64,000 nt of DNA from the NCBI GenBank assembly GCA_964486935.1, contig CAZAPG010000037.1, positions 5,199-69,198 of the forward strand, given 5' to 3'. The notes beneath the pieces were generated by a model. The model did not search any database. It had not been told where the DNA came from and saw only the letters and a program-made list of their open reading frames with translations. Shown here piece after piece: positions 16,357 through 25,991 of this stretch (position 1 is the first letter of the stretch; every line of letters starts with the position of its first letter). This DNA is from CAZAPG01 sp964486935. GTDB lineage: Bacteria > Chloroflexota > Anaerolineae > 4572-78 > J111. The translations under genes and the position numbers were made by a program.

Positions 16357-16911
16357 TCATCCGGCCACCATCCCCGGATTGACCACCCCGATAAAGGGCA
16401 GTTCGCGGAATTTTTCATCCAAATCAAGGCCGTAGCCAAATACAAATTTATCGGGGATGATAAAGCCGGTGTAATCTACCGGAATATCTACCTCTCGCCG
16501 CTCGGCTTTATCCAGCAGGGTGCAAATTTTCAGGCTGGCCGGGTTGCGGGTCGAGAGATTGCGGGTGATGTAGGCCAGGGTGTGGCCGGTGTCGATAATA
16601 TCTTCTACAATGAGCACGTGCCGGTCGATAATTGGTTCGTCCAGGTCTTTGGTAATACGCACCACGCCGGTAGACTCGCGCACCTGCCGGCCATAACTGG
16701 ACACAGCCAAAAAATCAATCTCGTGGGGAATGGTGAGGTTGCGCATCAGGTCGGTTAAAAACATTACGCCGCCCTTTAAAATGCAAAGCAGCAGCAAATC
16801 TTTGCCCCGGTAGTCAGTGGAGATTTTGCCCCCCAGCTCTTTTATGCGGGTTTGCAACTTTTCTTCGCCAATTAATTTTTCCTGTAAATAAGACTCCCAT
16901 GCAGGTGTCAT
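16357..16911 (-). CDS. hpt: Hypoxanthine phosphoribosyltransferase
   Basis: 184 residues, normal length. The PRPP-binding signature VLIVEDIIDTGHTL lies near residue 100, preceded by the flexible-loop and PPi-loop regions (LLLLCILKGGVMFL and DFLAVSSYG). VDIPVDYTGFIIPDKFVFGYGLDLDE is the typical purine-binding end. It salvages hypoxanthine and guanine to IMP and GMP in the cytoplasm. GAGG precedes the ATG. It is followed by the hairpin at 16289, and the neighbouring gtrA is 53 bases upstream. Confidence 0.93.
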   Translation of the reverse strand: MTPAWESYLQEKLIGEEKLQTRIKELGGKISTDYRGKDLLLLCILKGGVMFLTDLMRNLTIPHEIDFLAVSSYGRQVRESTGVVRITKDLDEPIIDRHVLIVEDIIDTGHTLAYITRNLSTRNPASLKICTLLDKAERREVDIPVDYTGFIIPDKFVFGYGLDLDEKFRELPFIGVVNPGMVAG

Positions 16912-16964
16912 AAATTTTCCTCTGCAATCCGCGTTTTATTTGGCTTGAAGCAGGCCATTTTCAG

Positions 16965-17414
16965 CTACAAACCGCGATAAGTCCACAGCCGGTTTGCGCC
17001 AAAATTCCAAAAAAGGACCACGCCAATAGCTGCCAGTTTGGCCAGGTTGTAGCTGAACGGCTCGCCAATATAGGGCACCAGGATGGCATCCAGCCCAACC
17101 ACAATCAAGTTGTTGATGAGCAGTCCAAAAAAATTGACCAGCGCAAACATGGGCAACTGTTTGCGTTTTTTGCGCGCGCGAGACTCCGGAAATGTCCACA
17201 ACCGATTCCAGACAAAGTTACTAACAATTGCCGTTCCCACCGAAACGGTGTTGGCCCAAAATAACGGCCAGCCCATTCCGCCGCGCAAAATATTCAGCAG
17301 GCCAAAATCAATAATGGCTCCCAACGCGCCAACAAGGGCAAATTTAACAAAACGATGAACTTCTTTGGAGTTACTTTGATAAATACTGGTGATATTTTCA
17401 AAAATAACCAACAT
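16965..17414 (-). CDS. GtrA-family membrane protein
   Basis: 149 residues with four membrane helices in the GtrA pattern (FVKFALVGALGAIIDFGLLNIL, FWANTVSVGTAIVSNFVWNRLWTFPES, FALVNFFGLLINNLIVVGL, NLAKLAAIGVVLFWNFGANRLWTY). GtrA-type proteins are thought to flip polyprenyl-linked sugars in polysaccharide modification. Its start overlaps the end of the O-antigen ligase gene by 17 bases, which supports a shared operon and a role in surface glycan assembly. Confidence 0.85.
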   Translation of the reverse strand: MLVIFENITSIYQSNSKEVHRFVKFALVGALGAIIDFGLLNILRGGMGWPLFWANTVSVGTAIVSNFVWNRLWTFPESRARKKRKQLPMFALVNFFGLLINNLIVVGLDAILVPYIGEPFSYNLAKLAAIGVVLFWNFGANRLWTYRGL

Positions 17415-18981
17415 GGCCTTCTCTCGATTGTGTGGAGGTTTGGGAGTGTCGATAAATAACGGAGATTAACCCCAGCATAATTGCAATATGCAGGTACATG
17501 CCCTGCACGTATAAATTGTCAACCAGATTGTGAATATGTAAATGGACCATTATACCTAGCGCGCCGGCGGCAACAGCCTGATGAAAGCCCCGGCTGCGGC
17601 GCACTACCTTCCATAATAACCCAAAAGTGAGAATCCAAAAAATCAGATAAGCCAGAAAGCCAATTAACCCGGCTTCGGCGCCAATATTCAGTAGATAGTT
17701 ATGGGCGTGCCCCAACGGGTCTAGCCAGCGCCCCACGGCATAGGCCGGGTAAACAACGGCATAATTGCCAAAGCCAACGCCCAGCCAAAAATTATCCTGC
17801 CACATTTCTCTGGCGGCCTGCCAATGAGCCAGCCGCTCCAGCGTGGCAAAGTTGGCATCGGTAACGGGGGCGGTGGCTACATCGGTAATGGTTACAATGG
17901 CGACGGCCCCGGCAAAACGCTGAATCACATTATCGTAGGCTTGGTTAACCGGGCCGGCTGGGGTAAGGCTAACATCAAACGAGCCGATTAAGCCAATTAG
18001 CGCGAGCAGCAAAACCAGGGCGACCAGCAGGGCCGCGGTTTTTTTGCTGCGCGCGCTTAAAGTTACCAGAGCGGCTGCGGCAAACCCTACCCACGCCCCC
18101 CGCGATTGGCTGGCAAACAGCGCCGCCAGCATCATAACCAGCGCCAAACTGACCAAAATAAGGCTGATTATTTGATAGGCTCTGGCGCTAATGGCCCCTT
18201 TTAATTGATGCAGACCGCCCGGTGGCTTTAATAGCTGCGCCAAATTCCAAACCGCCAGCGACAGGGCCAGCGGCAAAACCAGCCCCAAATAACCGCCGTA
18301 GGGGTTGGGCTGGGCAAAAGTGCCGTAGGCCCTCAAAAAACGACCCTCAAATAGCTCAAAACCGGGCGGACCCACCCTAAAAATAAATTGGTACAGGCCC
18401 AATCCGGCTTGCAACAGGCCGGTAAGCAGCACCACCAGCACCACCCATTTAAGCTGGTTGGCCGGCAGAAGATTAAAAATAAAAAGATACAACGCCAGCA
18501 TTTCAACCCATTTGGCGGTTTCAACCAGGCTGCCCCCAATTGAAAAGGTGGTTAACCACGACAGGCTCACCAGGCCAATAAACAACAGCAGCGGCCACAG
18601 CAGCGGCCCGCCGTAAATTTTTAGCGGCGATTTACCCCGGCTGCCCCCGGCCAATATTTTGAGCAGCCAGGCGAGCATCATCAGCGCCAAAACCCCCTCC
18701 ATCAAGCCCACCCTGAATCCCCCCGGCGAGACCGTCAGCAAGCTGCTAAAGGGAATTACCGGAATCAGCAGGTACAGGCACAGGGTAGGGTTAATCAGCG
18801 CCAGGGTTAAAAAAATAAGGCCGCCCGCCAGCAGCATGGCCGCCGGTAACGGCAGCCAGGCCAGAGCTATCCCCCCCGCCACAGTCAGGCCAACAATAAA
18901 GGGGGGATAAACCCAGGCCTTCACCGAAATCGGCGGCAGAGTTAACCCCATTAATTTGCGGGCGGCGGCAAAAGCGGGCAT
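17398..18981 (-). CDS. O-antigen ligase (WaaL/Wzy)-family polysaccharide ligase or polymerase
   Basis: 527 residues with about 12 hydrophobic helices. The family-defining large outer loop ends with WLGVGFGNYAVVYPAYAVG and the signature PLGHAHNYLLNIGAEAGLIGFLAYLIFW. Upstream, FAQPNPYGGYLGLVLPL and FASQSRGAWVGFAAAALV are also typical. Such proteins join or polymerise lipid-linked glycans outside the membrane. In a probably monoderm-like or atypical Chloroflexota envelope, the acceptor is unclear. It lies between an NDP-sugar epimerase gene and gtrA, all leftward and overlapping. Confidence 0.8.
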   Translation of the reverse strand: MPAFAAARKLMGLTLPPISVKAWVYPPFIVGLTVAGGIALAWLPLPAAMLLAGGLIFLTLALINPTLCLYLLIPVIPFSSLLTVSPGGFRVGLMEGVLALMMLAWLLKILAGGSRGKSPLKIYGGPLLWPLLLFIGLVSLSWLTTFSIGGSLVETAKWVEMLALYLFIFNLLPANQLKWVVLVVLLTGLLQAGLGLYQFIFRVGPPGFELFEGRFLRAYGTFAQPNPYGGYLGLVLPLALSLAVWNLAQLLKPPGGLHQLKGAISARAYQIISLILVSLALVMMLAALFASQSRGAWVGFAAAALVTLSARSKKTAALLVALVLLLALIGLIGSFDVSLTPAGPVNQAYDNVIQRFAGAVAIVTITDVATAPVTDANFATLERLAHWQAAREMWQDNFWLGVGFGNYAVVYPAYAVGRWLDPLGHAHNYLLNIGAEAGLIGFLAYLIFWILTFGLLWKVVRRSRGFHQAVAAGALGIMVHLHIHNLVDNLYVQGMYLHIAIMLGLISVIYRHSQTSTQSREGHVGYF

Positions 18982-19931
18982 TATTTAGCCAGCACGCGCG
19001 GTTTAAAGTAGGCAATGGTCTGGCGCAGCCCCTCGTCAAGCGAGACTTTTGGCTCCCATCCCAAAATGCGGCGGGCTTTGCCAATATCGGGCTGGCGCAC
19101 TTTGGGGTCATCTTTTATGCGCATATCTTTGGGCTGCACCATGGTAATTTCTGACCCGCTGGCCGTGAGTTCAATAATTTTTTCGGCAAATTGCAAAATG
19201 GTCATTTCGATGGGGTTGCCGATATTTACCGGCTCCGCCTCATCCGAGAGCAGCAGCCGGTAAATGCCATCCACCAAATCTGACACAAAGCAAAAGGAGC
19301 GAGTCTGGCTGCCATCGCCGTAAACGGTCAGCGGCTCGCCGCGCAGGGCCTGGGCAATAAAATTGGGTACGACCCGGCCATCTTCCAGGCGCATGCGCGG
19401 GCCGTAAGTGTTAAAAATGCGCACAATGCGGGTGTCAACCCCGTGATAGCGGTGGTAAGCCATGGCCAGGGCTTCGGCAAAGCGTTTGGCCTCATCATAC
19501 ACGCCGCGCGGCCCAATGGGGTTAACGTTGCCCCAGTAATCTTCGGTTTGGGGGTGAACCAGCGGGTCGCCATACACCTCGGAGGTGGAGGCCAGCAAAA
19601 ATTTGGCGTTTTTGGCCTTGGCCAGCCCCAGGGCTTTATGCGTGCCCAGCGCGCCCACCTTGAGGGTAGGGATGGGATGCTCCAGGTAGTCGATAGGGCT
19701 GGCCGGCGAGGCAAAGTGCAGCACGGCATCAATTGGCCCCTCAACATAAATATAGTTGGTGACATCGTGTTTGATAAAGAAAAAATCATCGCGTCCGGCT
19801 AAATGCTCGATGTTGGCTGTGTTGCCGGTAATCAAATTGTCCATAGCAATTACGCTGTGCCCTTCGGCCAAAAAACGGTCGCACAGATGAGAACCTAAAA
19901 AGCCGGCGCCGCCGGTAATTAAAACGCGCAT
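18981..19931 (-). CDS. UDP-glucuronate decarboxylase-type NAD-dependent epimerase/dehydratase
   Basis: 316 residues from the ATG at 19931, which has AAGGAG six bases upstream; the longer frame has a weak start. It is a short-chain extended Rossmann enzyme: MRVLITGGAGFLGSHLCDRF binds NAD, the catalytic motif is YDEAKRFAE (YxxxK), and NTYGPRMRLEDGRVVPNFI matches UDP-xylose synthase-type decarboxylases. It makes an NDP-sugar, probably UDP-xylose, for the glycan genes that follow. Its stop overlaps the ligase start by one base. Confidence 0.87.
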   Translation of the reverse strand: MRVLITGGAGFLGSHLCDRFLAEGHSVIAMDNLITGNTANIEHLAGRDDFFFIKHDVTNYIYVEGPIDAVLHFASPASPIDYLEHPIPTLKVGALGTHKALGLAKAKNAKFLLASTSEVYGDPLVHPQTEDYWGNVNPIGPRGVYDEAKRFAEALAMAYHRYHGVDTRIVRIFNTYGPRMRLEDGRVVPNFIAQALRGEPLTVYGDGSQTRSFCFVSDLVDGIYRLLLSDEAEPVNIGNPIEMTILQFAEKIIELTASGSEITMVQPKDMRIKDDPKVRQPDIGKARRILGWEPKVSLDEGLRQTIAYFKPRVLAK

Positions 19932-20076
19932 GGTGACTCCTTGAGTTGCAGGTTGAGATTCTATTGAAATTTTGTTGCTGCCCAAAGTATACGCAACCGG
20001 GTAAGCGTGTCAAAGCCGCTGCCGCTAAAACAAGGCAAAGGCCAGATATTTGGGTAAAATAAATGGCGAGGATGCA

Positions 20077-21636
20077 ATGAGTCAAGCCGATACTAATCTG
20101 TCGCTAAAAAAAGAAAAAGGGCGGTTGGATTGGGTCAACCTGCGGCCCGCAGCCGCCGGCATAGATTGGCGCGTTCTGTTTACCGGGGCGGCGCTGCTGA
20201 TTGCTTTTATAGCGGGGCTGGCGGCCATCCAGTTTGCTTCGCCCAATCTGGCGGGCAACGATGGCTACTTTCACATTAAATTTGCCCAGGTAATGCGCCA
20301 GCAAGGGCTGCGCCCCCATTTTCCATGGCTGCCGCTGACCATTCTCAACGCAGCCAACTTTTACGACCACCACTTTCTTTACCACGTGTTGCTCGTTCCA
20401 TTTACCCTGGGTGACAATTTACTGGCGGGGGCCAAGTGGGCCGCCGTTCTTTTTGCGGCGCTATCGTTTTTAATGGGCTGGCTGCTGCTGCGCGGGCAGC
20501 GCGTGCCTTATGCGGCTGTGTGGGCGCTGGGCTTTTTGGCTGTGTCTCACGCTTTTCTTTACCGGCTGAGTATGACTCGCGTTCAGTCCCTTTCTTTATT
20601 AATGTTAATGCTCATGCTGCATGTCAGCCTGACCCGGCAATATCGCTGGCTGCTGCCGCTGGCGTTTGTTTATATCTGGCTGTACGATGCCTTTGTGCTG
20701 GTGTTGATGGTGGTGGGGGGCTATGTTGTGGCCCGCTGGCTGATAGAGCGCCGGTTGAAGCCGGCTCCGGTCATTTATGCCGGGTTGGGGCTGGGGTTGG
20801 GGCTGTTAATTAACCCCTATTTTCCCAACAACCTTATTTTTATTTACCATCACCTGCTGCCCAAAATATTGGATACAACCGCGATTGGCGTGGGCGGCGA
20901 GTGGTATCCATACGATACCTGGGACCTGGTTGAAAATTCTGCATTGGCGCTGCTGGCTTTTGTGGCCGGCGCATTTGCCCTGGGCTGGCATGAGCGGCGC
21001 ATGGACACTCGCTCGGCTACGCTTTTTTTGTTGGCGCTGGGTTTTGGGCTGATTCTCTTTAAATCACGCCGGTTCATCGAGTATTTTCCGGCTTTTGCGC
21101 TGCTGTTTTGCGCCGTAGCCTGGGCGCCAATTATTGAGGCGTGGCGGCAGCAGGGCCGGCGGGCGGCCAGGGTTTTGCCTCTTGGGCTGGCGCTTGTGTT
21201 TGCCGCCGGCAGCGCGGACAACATTTTGCACCTGCGCCAGGAGTTGCAAGAGTCGACCCCCTATCAGCGTTATGCCGGGGCGTCGGCCTGGCTGCAAGCC
21301 AATACGCCGCCGGGCAGCCGTATTTTCCAAACCGATTGGGACGACTTTACCTGGCTTTATTTTTACAACACCCAAAACAGTTACACCGTGGGGTTAGACC
21401 CTACCTATATGCAGCTTTACAATGCCGACTTGTACGACCTGTGGCGAGAAATTGCAAATGGCCGGGTAGAGCCGCCCTCGCCGGCCATTGTGGAGAATTT
21501 TGAGGCCGGATACGTTTTGACCGACCTGGAGCACGTTCGGTTTTTGTACGTTGCCCGCGCCGACCCTGATATGGCGGAAGTGTACCGCGATGAGTACGCG
21601 GTAATTTACAAAATTTTAAGCTATTCGCCTAACTAG
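20077..21636 (+). CDS. Multi-pass membrane protein, possible glycosyltransferase (GT-C-like)
   Basis: 519 residues from the ATG at 20077, with GAGGA upstream; a longer TTG start adds nine residues. After a first helix (VLFTGAALLIAFIAGLAAIQF) comes GNDGYFHIKFAQVMRQQG. The acidic residue after helix 1 and the following helices resemble oligosaccharyltransferase or GT-C enzymes such as PMT/STT3. About ten helices follow, and the C-terminal about 120 residues are outside (WLQANTPPGSRIFQTDWDD). It is divergent from the polysaccharide genes. The GT-C assignment is tentative. Confidence 0.6.
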   Translation: MSQADTNLSLKKEKGRLDWVNLRPAAAGIDWRVLFTGAALLIAFIAGLAAIQFASPNLAGNDGYFHIKFAQVMRQQGLRPHFPWLPLTILNAANFYDHHFLYHVLLVPFTLGDNLLAGAKWAAVLFAALSFLMGWLLLRGQRVPYAAVWALGFLAVSHAFLYRLSMTRVQSLSLLMLMLMLHVSLTRQYRWLLPLAFVYIWLYDAFVLVLMVVGGYVVARWLIERRLKPAPVIYAGLGLGLGLLINPYFPNNLIFIYHHLLPKILDTTAIGVGGEWYPYDTWDLVENSALALLAFVAGAFALGWHERRMDTRSATLFLLALGFGLILFKSRRFIEYFPAFALLFCAVAWAPIIEAWRQQGRRAARVLPLGLALVFAAGSADNILHLRQELQESTPYQRYAGASAWLQANTPPGSRIFQTDWDDFTWLYFYNTQNSYTVGLDPTYMQLYNADLYDLWREIANGRVEPPSPAIVENFEAGYVLTDLEHVRFLYVARADPDMAEVYRDEYAVIYKILSYSPN

Positions 21637-21637
21637 C

Positions 21638-22381
21638 TCAGGCAACTCGATGGGATGTCCCCGATAGAATCCCCTCTCTGCCGGAAAAGGGGTCTCCCAC
21701 CTTAATTCCCCCTTTTTCAATTTGAAAACTACGTATCTCTTTTTGATGGGCGCTGCCACGCATTTTCATAACGGCAATGGCGCGCTGCATGCGGCTGTCT
21801 ACCTCAACATACCTTAGTAAAATTACCGTGTCGACCAGAAAGGCCAGGGCATCTTTGCTGCCGGGCTGCATTCGCAACAGCCGGCCGGCCTCATCCAGCA
21901 GCAGCGAGGTCATATCTTGCCGTTTAATGGCGTTGACCAGCGTGTTATAGATTTCTCGCAGTTCCAACGGGTCTCGACTGAGGCGTTGAAAGTGGGCGGC
22001 GCTATCTATAACCACCCGTTCCGGGGCCACAGTTTGGATGGCTTCGGCAATGGGGCCTTGCTGGGTTTTCAGGCTTTCTAAAAAAACTTGCGGCGAAGTA
22101 AAGATAATTTTCAAATGGCCATCTTTTTCCAGGGCTTTTAAATTCCAGCCCAGTTCCAGGGCGTCTCTAATAAACGAGGCCGGAAATTCCTCGAAGGTGA
22201 CCATTAGCCCGGCCTGACCGGCCTGAATGCCGGCTATTAAAAATTGCAGGCCCAGCGTGGTTTTGCCAATTCCCGGCGCGCCGCTTACCAGAGCGGTAGA
22301 GCCTGCTAACAACCCTCCGCCCAGCATTTTATCCAGGGCCGGCGCGCCAAACGATAGCCGTTCTTTTTTTAAAGCTGCCAT
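21638..22381 (-). CDS. KaiC-like RecA-superfamily ATPase
   Basis: 247 residues, a single KaiC/RadA-type ATPase domain. It starts LSFGAPALDKMLGGGLLAGST, then Walker A GAPGIGKTTL (about residues 35-44), a catalytic glutamate pair in TFEEFP, and Walker B RVVIDSA. It lacks the second domain of clock KaiC and any zinc or DNA-binding tail. Such single-domain proteins are thought to act in signalling, but the partner is unknown. It is the last gene in a leftward run after three exported or membrane proteins, 19 bases after the previous stop. Confidence 0.8.
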   Translation of the reverse strand: MAALKKERLSFGAPALDKMLGGGLLAGSTALVSGAPGIGKTTLGLQFLIAGIQAGQAGLMVTFEEFPASFIRDALELGWNLKALEKDGHLKIIFTSPQVFLESLKTQQGPIAEAIQTVAPERVVIDSAAHFQRLSRDPLELREIYNTLVNAIKRQDMTSLLLDEAGRLLRMQPGSKDALAFLVDTVILLRYVEVDSRMQRAIAVMKMRGSAHQKEIRSFQIEKGGIKVGDPFSGREGILSGTSHRVA

Positions 22382-22400
22382 AGTTTATGTATCGCCTGTA

Positions 22401-23276
22401 TCAATCGTTTTCGGTTTCAATTTTTTGCCAGTTAATAGTTTTTATTTGAATTGAGTTATTGCTTTGACAGGGGTCCAGGGTGCAGCCGGGCTTCAGGTTG
22501 CCGTTTGAACTGCTGGAGTTTGAGTTGTTTGAATTATTGCTGTTGTTGTCGTTGTCATCATCCCGGTTGCAGAAGTCGGGGTTATCGGCAAAAATGGGGT
22601 CGGTGGTAAACCTGAACTCCTGGCTAGCGGGTTGTCCGTTTAATAAAACGTAGGCGTACCAGTTGTGCGGCCTGAGCGCGGCCTGTCTGTTGCTGCCGGG
22701 CAGCAGCAGGGCAGCATAGCGGCCATTATTATCGGTGGTGGCAATAAATCGACTGCCGGCCACGCCCAATTCGCCGTATTGAATTTGCACCCCTTGAAGG
22801 GGCAAGCCATCGGGGCCGTTGACGATGCCGTCTAAGCCAATATCGGCGCAGTTATTGCGGCCAGAGTGAGAAGAGACAACATAGGGCAGGGGCGTTGGGG
22901 TGGGCGTAACGGTGGGCGGCGGCGGCGGCGGCACGGGGGTGCTGGTATCGGTAGGGGTGGGGGTGCGGGTAGAGGTGGATGTTCTGGTAGGCGTGGGGGT
23001 TCTGGTATCGGTGGGGGTTTTGGTGGGGCCGGGGGTGCGGGTGGGGCTGGGGGTCCAGGTGGGCGGGTAGGATTGGTCGAGGGTGGGGGTCACAATAATT
23101 GCGGTTGGGCCAACAGGGTTGGCCAGGGCTACTTCGGTGGCGCGTTGCGGGCTTAGCGGGTTAAACGGGATGTTTGGCTGAACAAAAATGGTAGCATAAC
23201 ATAGACAGGCCAGAACGGTCATTCCCAAAAACATTGATATCAAGACAATTGTCAACCGATTATCGAGCCTCTCCAT
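22401..23276 (-). CDS. Membrane-anchored surface protein with Thr-Pro stalk
   Basis: 291 residues. A signal anchor (LTIVLISMFLGMTVLACLCYATIF) is followed by about 80 residues rich in Thr, Pro, Ser and Arg, then a domain resembling the carboxypeptidase-regulatory or SdrB-like fold (GLDGIVNGPDGLPLQGVQIQ, ATTDNNGRYAALLLPGS), then an Asp/Asn/Ser-rich stretch. The ending has two cysteines (GCTLDPC). It is likely an extracellular stalked protein. AAAGGAG stands before the ATG. Its ligand is unknown. Confidence 0.6.
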   Translation of the reverse strand: MERLDNRLTIVLISMFLGMTVLACLCYATIFVQPNIPFNPLSPQRATEVALANPVGPTAIIVTPTLDQSYPPTWTPSPTRTPGPTKTPTDTRTPTPTRTSTSTRTPTPTDTSTPVPPPPPPTVTPTPTPLPYVVSSHSGRNNCADIGLDGIVNGPDGLPLQGVQIQYGELGVAGSRFIATTDNNGRYAALLLPGSNRQAALRPHNWYAYVLLNGQPASQEFRFTTDPIFADNPDFCNRDDDNDNNSNNSNNSNSSSSNGNLKPGCTLDPCQSNNSIQIKTINWQKIETEND

Positions 23277-23331
23277 AAAGCATCTCCTTTTGGGCGATTA
23301 TGGTTAATTTTGGTTGGCCGGTATAAACCGC

Positions 23332-24699
23332 CTACTCCAGGGATATAAGCGTAAACAATTCTTCATTATTAACGCTACCTATGCCGACAAATATGTTAAT
23401 TTCAGGTTGCGTTTCAATTAGCTGTTCGGTGGCGTCTAAAAGTTGCTTTTGACGCTGTTGTTCGGGGTAGTTTGGATAGCGCCCCAACTCGCCCGCTAAA
23501 ATCTCGCTGCGAAGCCTCTCTTCGGTGGCTTTATCAATTTGAGAAGCATTGGGCAAAGCGATGATTAAATCGGCATACAGGGTAAACAGGCTTTCGTAGC
23601 TTTTGGTCAGTTCGGCTCTTATCTGCTCTGCGTTGGCTTCCCACTCTGGCACCAAACTCAGGCCGTAGGCTTTGCGGGCCACCCGGTATTTTATGGACAG
23701 CCAGCTAATTTTAGCCATTACCAAATCTATTCTTTTGGATAGCTGGGTAACGCTATCAATTTGGCTTTGATAATATGGTAATTTTTGCTCATCTTCGGCT
23801 ATAAGCGCCTGGGCTAAATTTTCTACTTTAGCCAGGTCTGGTTTACCTCCCCGCGCCACCAGAAGCGCTGCCAGCTCCTGCGCGGCCAGCCAGCGCGCGG
23901 CTTCTGCTTGTTGGGCAGATTCGGGCAGCGGCGCCGGTTCTGCTTTGGCTAAAACGGTTTGCTCTTTTGCAATTTGAGCGATACTGGGCGGATTGGCGCT
24001 TAAACTTAAACTTTGCCGGGCCAAAGCTCTTTGGTCAAGGATTATATAATTCTTTTGTAGCCGCTCAAAAATAGTTCGGCGGTGCGCTGCCTGCAAAAAC
24101 GGGCTTCTTGAGGCGATGGTAAAGGCCTGGTCTAAATAAAATTTTGCCAGCGCCGCCTCATTCAGCTTTATCAGCCCTTCTCCGGCCTGCAAAAACACAT
24201 CTGCTCTAACGGTATCGGGCATATCCGGGCCAAGGGTGGCAATGGTTCCGGCCATTTTGTAACTGAAGGCGGCTTTATTATTTTGCCCCGCCCGACTGTA
24301 GGCCATTGCCAATTGTAAAAATCCCCCGGCGCTTTCTTTATTGGTCAGGGTAGGGTTAAACAGTAACCCCGCCAGGGCTGTTTCTGGCCTGGCTTTGTCA
24401 ATGGCTTCTAAAATTACTTCAAATTCTGGCGCGCCGCCCAGCGCTGTTAGCGACAACGCCGGGTCAACATCATCCACCACCAGCCGATTTAAAGGCGTGG
24501 TGATAATCAGCGGGTTTATCAGGCTCGATGAGTCGGCATTAAGCTGGCGGGTAATTAAAAAAGCGCCAATGACCGCCGCCAGAATCAGCATCAAAACCGC
24601 CGCAATGCCGGCGATGACAATTAAACCCAGATATGAATTTTTAGGTTTAACCTGTTGCATTGTTCCCCAACCTTGGCCTGTCAGCAGAGTATCACTCAT
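23332..24699 (-). CDS. Single-pass membrane protein with helical-repeat exterior
   Basis: 455 residues. One membrane helix near residues 25-50 (LIVIAGIAAVLMLILAAVIGAFLI) is followed by an all-helical region with TPR-like pairs (FLQLAMAYSRAGQNNKAAFSYKMAG, FLQAGEGLIKLNEAALAKFYLDQAF). The C-terminal half is long helix, possibly coiled coil. It lies between the Thr-Pro surface protein and a PPIase-like lipoprotein in the same direction. This may be an export or envelope-assembly group, but that is inferred from the neighbours only. Confidence 0.55.
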   Translation of the reverse strand: MSDTLLTGQGWGTMQQVKPKNSYLGLIVIAGIAAVLMLILAAVIGAFLITRQLNADSSSLINPLIITTPLNRLVVDDVDPALSLTALGGAPEFEVILEAIDKARPETALAGLLFNPTLTNKESAGGFLQLAMAYSRAGQNNKAAFSYKMAGTIATLGPDMPDTVRADVFLQAGEGLIKLNEAALAKFYLDQAFTIASRSPFLQAAHRRTIFERLQKNYIILDQRALARQSLSLSANPPSIAQIAKEQTVLAKAEPAPLPESAQQAEAARWLAAQELAALLVARGGKPDLAKVENLAQALIAEDEQKLPYYQSQIDSVTQLSKRIDLVMAKISWLSIKYRVARKAYGLSLVPEWEANAEQIRAELTKSYESLFTLYADLIIALPNASQIDKATEERLRSEILAGELGRYPNYPEQQRQKQLLDATEQLIETQPEINIFVGIGSVNNEELFTLISLE

Positions 24700-24777
24700 T
24701 AGCTTAAATTAAGGGCGCTGGTTAGGCAAGTATGTTGCCATTAAAAGTATAGCCAGATTGGTGGTAATGTCCATAAT

Positions 24778-25791
24778 TTACAATGCAACAAATTTTTCAA
24801 TAACCGCCGTTGACCGCTGCTGCTGTAACCACCGGTTGAAAATTTGCTGTTTGAGGGTTTGGATGGCCTGGTCGGTTAAAGGTTTGTTAAATGCTTTATC
24901 CTCTAATTTGATAATATAAACCCCCTCGGCGGTCTCGATAGGGCCAACGGCCTGGCCGGGTTGCAAGGCGTTAAGGCCGGTTTCCACGGCCTGGGGCAGC
25001 AGCTTATAACCCGGCACATACCACACGCGCAGCGTAGCCGCCACTTCTGCGCCATCTGCTCCGGCTATTGTCTCAAAGCTTGCGCCCTGGGCCAATTGGC
25101 TTATCATCTCTTTGGCGGTTGCCCGGTTTTGAGTAACCAGATAGCTAACCAATACCTGGTCTGCCGCCTGGGGGACATGTTGGGTAACGCGCTCAAATAC
25201 CCGGCCCGCAGTCAGTTGACTCCGCAAATCATTGCTAAACTGCTCATACGTGAGCCGGTTTGCATGCAACCAATCCTCAAACCGGATGGAGGGCGGCAAC
25301 TGGTCAACGGTTTCCTTAATCTTGTCTTCAACCTCTGCCGGTGTCGCCAAAATTCCGGTTGCTTCGGCGTATTGCTCCATAACGGCCTGGTTCAGCAAGT
25401 TCTCCAGAATTTGCTGTTGAAGCCGGTTAAGCTGTGCCTGCCCTGCCTTGCTGTTAATCTCGACGCCTTGCAGCCGGAGCGTTTGCTCAAATTGATGAAG
25501 CTGTCTTTGGTACTCGCTTAAAAAAATAGGCCGGTTGTTGACTCTGGCGGCCAACGGCAAGCCATCTTCAAACGCCTGGCCGGCTGCAACCTTTTGTTCC
25601 GCTAAAACAGATGGGCTGGCGGGAGTCGGAATAGGAGTGGACGTAGCCGCTACAAACTGAACCCGGAGTGGCGTAGCCGTGGGCTGCTGGTTTGCCTCAA
25701 TAGCGGGCGAAAATAGGGGGGAAGGTTGAAGCGCGTTATAGTTGCAAGCGCCGGCTATAACCAAAACAATTAATAAAACAGTGTATCGCAC
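24778..25791 (-). CDS. SurA/PpiC-type peptidyl-prolyl isomerase lipoprotein
   Basis: 337 residues from the GTG at 25791. That start gives a compact signal peptide, RYTVLLIVLVIAGAC, with a lipobox-like cysteine. A TATTAT element six bases before the GTG would make it leaderless. An ATG at 25884 is the alternative start. A SurA-type helical chaperone domain (residues about 75-225) is followed by a parvulin-like domain (SQLAQGASFETIAGADGAEVA, then LNALQPGQAVGPIETAEGVYIIKLED). It should fold secreted proteins outside the membrane. Confidence 0.75.
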   Translation of the reverse strand: MRYTVLLIVLVIAGACNYNALQPSPLFSPAIEANQQPTATPLRVQFVAATSTPIPTPASPSVLAEQKVAAGQAFEDGLPLAARVNNRPIFLSEYQRQLHQFEQTLRLQGVEINSKAGQAQLNRLQQQILENLLNQAVMEQYAEATGILATPAEVEDKIKETVDQLPPSIRFEDWLHANRLTYEQFSNDLRSQLTAGRVFERVTQHVPQAADQVLVSYLVTQNRATAKEMISQLAQGASFETIAGADGAEVAATLRVWYVPGYKLLPQAVETGLNALQPGQAVGPIETAEGVYIIKLEDKAFNKPLTDQAIQTLKQQIFNRWLQQQRSTAVIEKFVAL

Positions 25792-25991
25792 GTTGCTATA
25801 ATAAACACACCATATATTGATAAGTATACGCTTTACTATACAAGATGTAGTAGTATTAGCCGGTTTACCAAAACCTTGTTTCATTATACACGTAGAGTAG
25901 ATAAATGGCAATCTACTTTAATGATTATGTAAACACAATCCCTGTGACGGGCAAAGCCGCTTTTGCCGCGCCCTGAGAGTTATAGTAGAAT

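Noticed and set aside
22866..23156. Gly/Arg-rich plus-strand frame and apparent short tandem repeats
   Set aside because: Antisense of the Thr-Pro stalk in the gene at 22401. The repeats are codon-level low complexity, not a CRISPR array.
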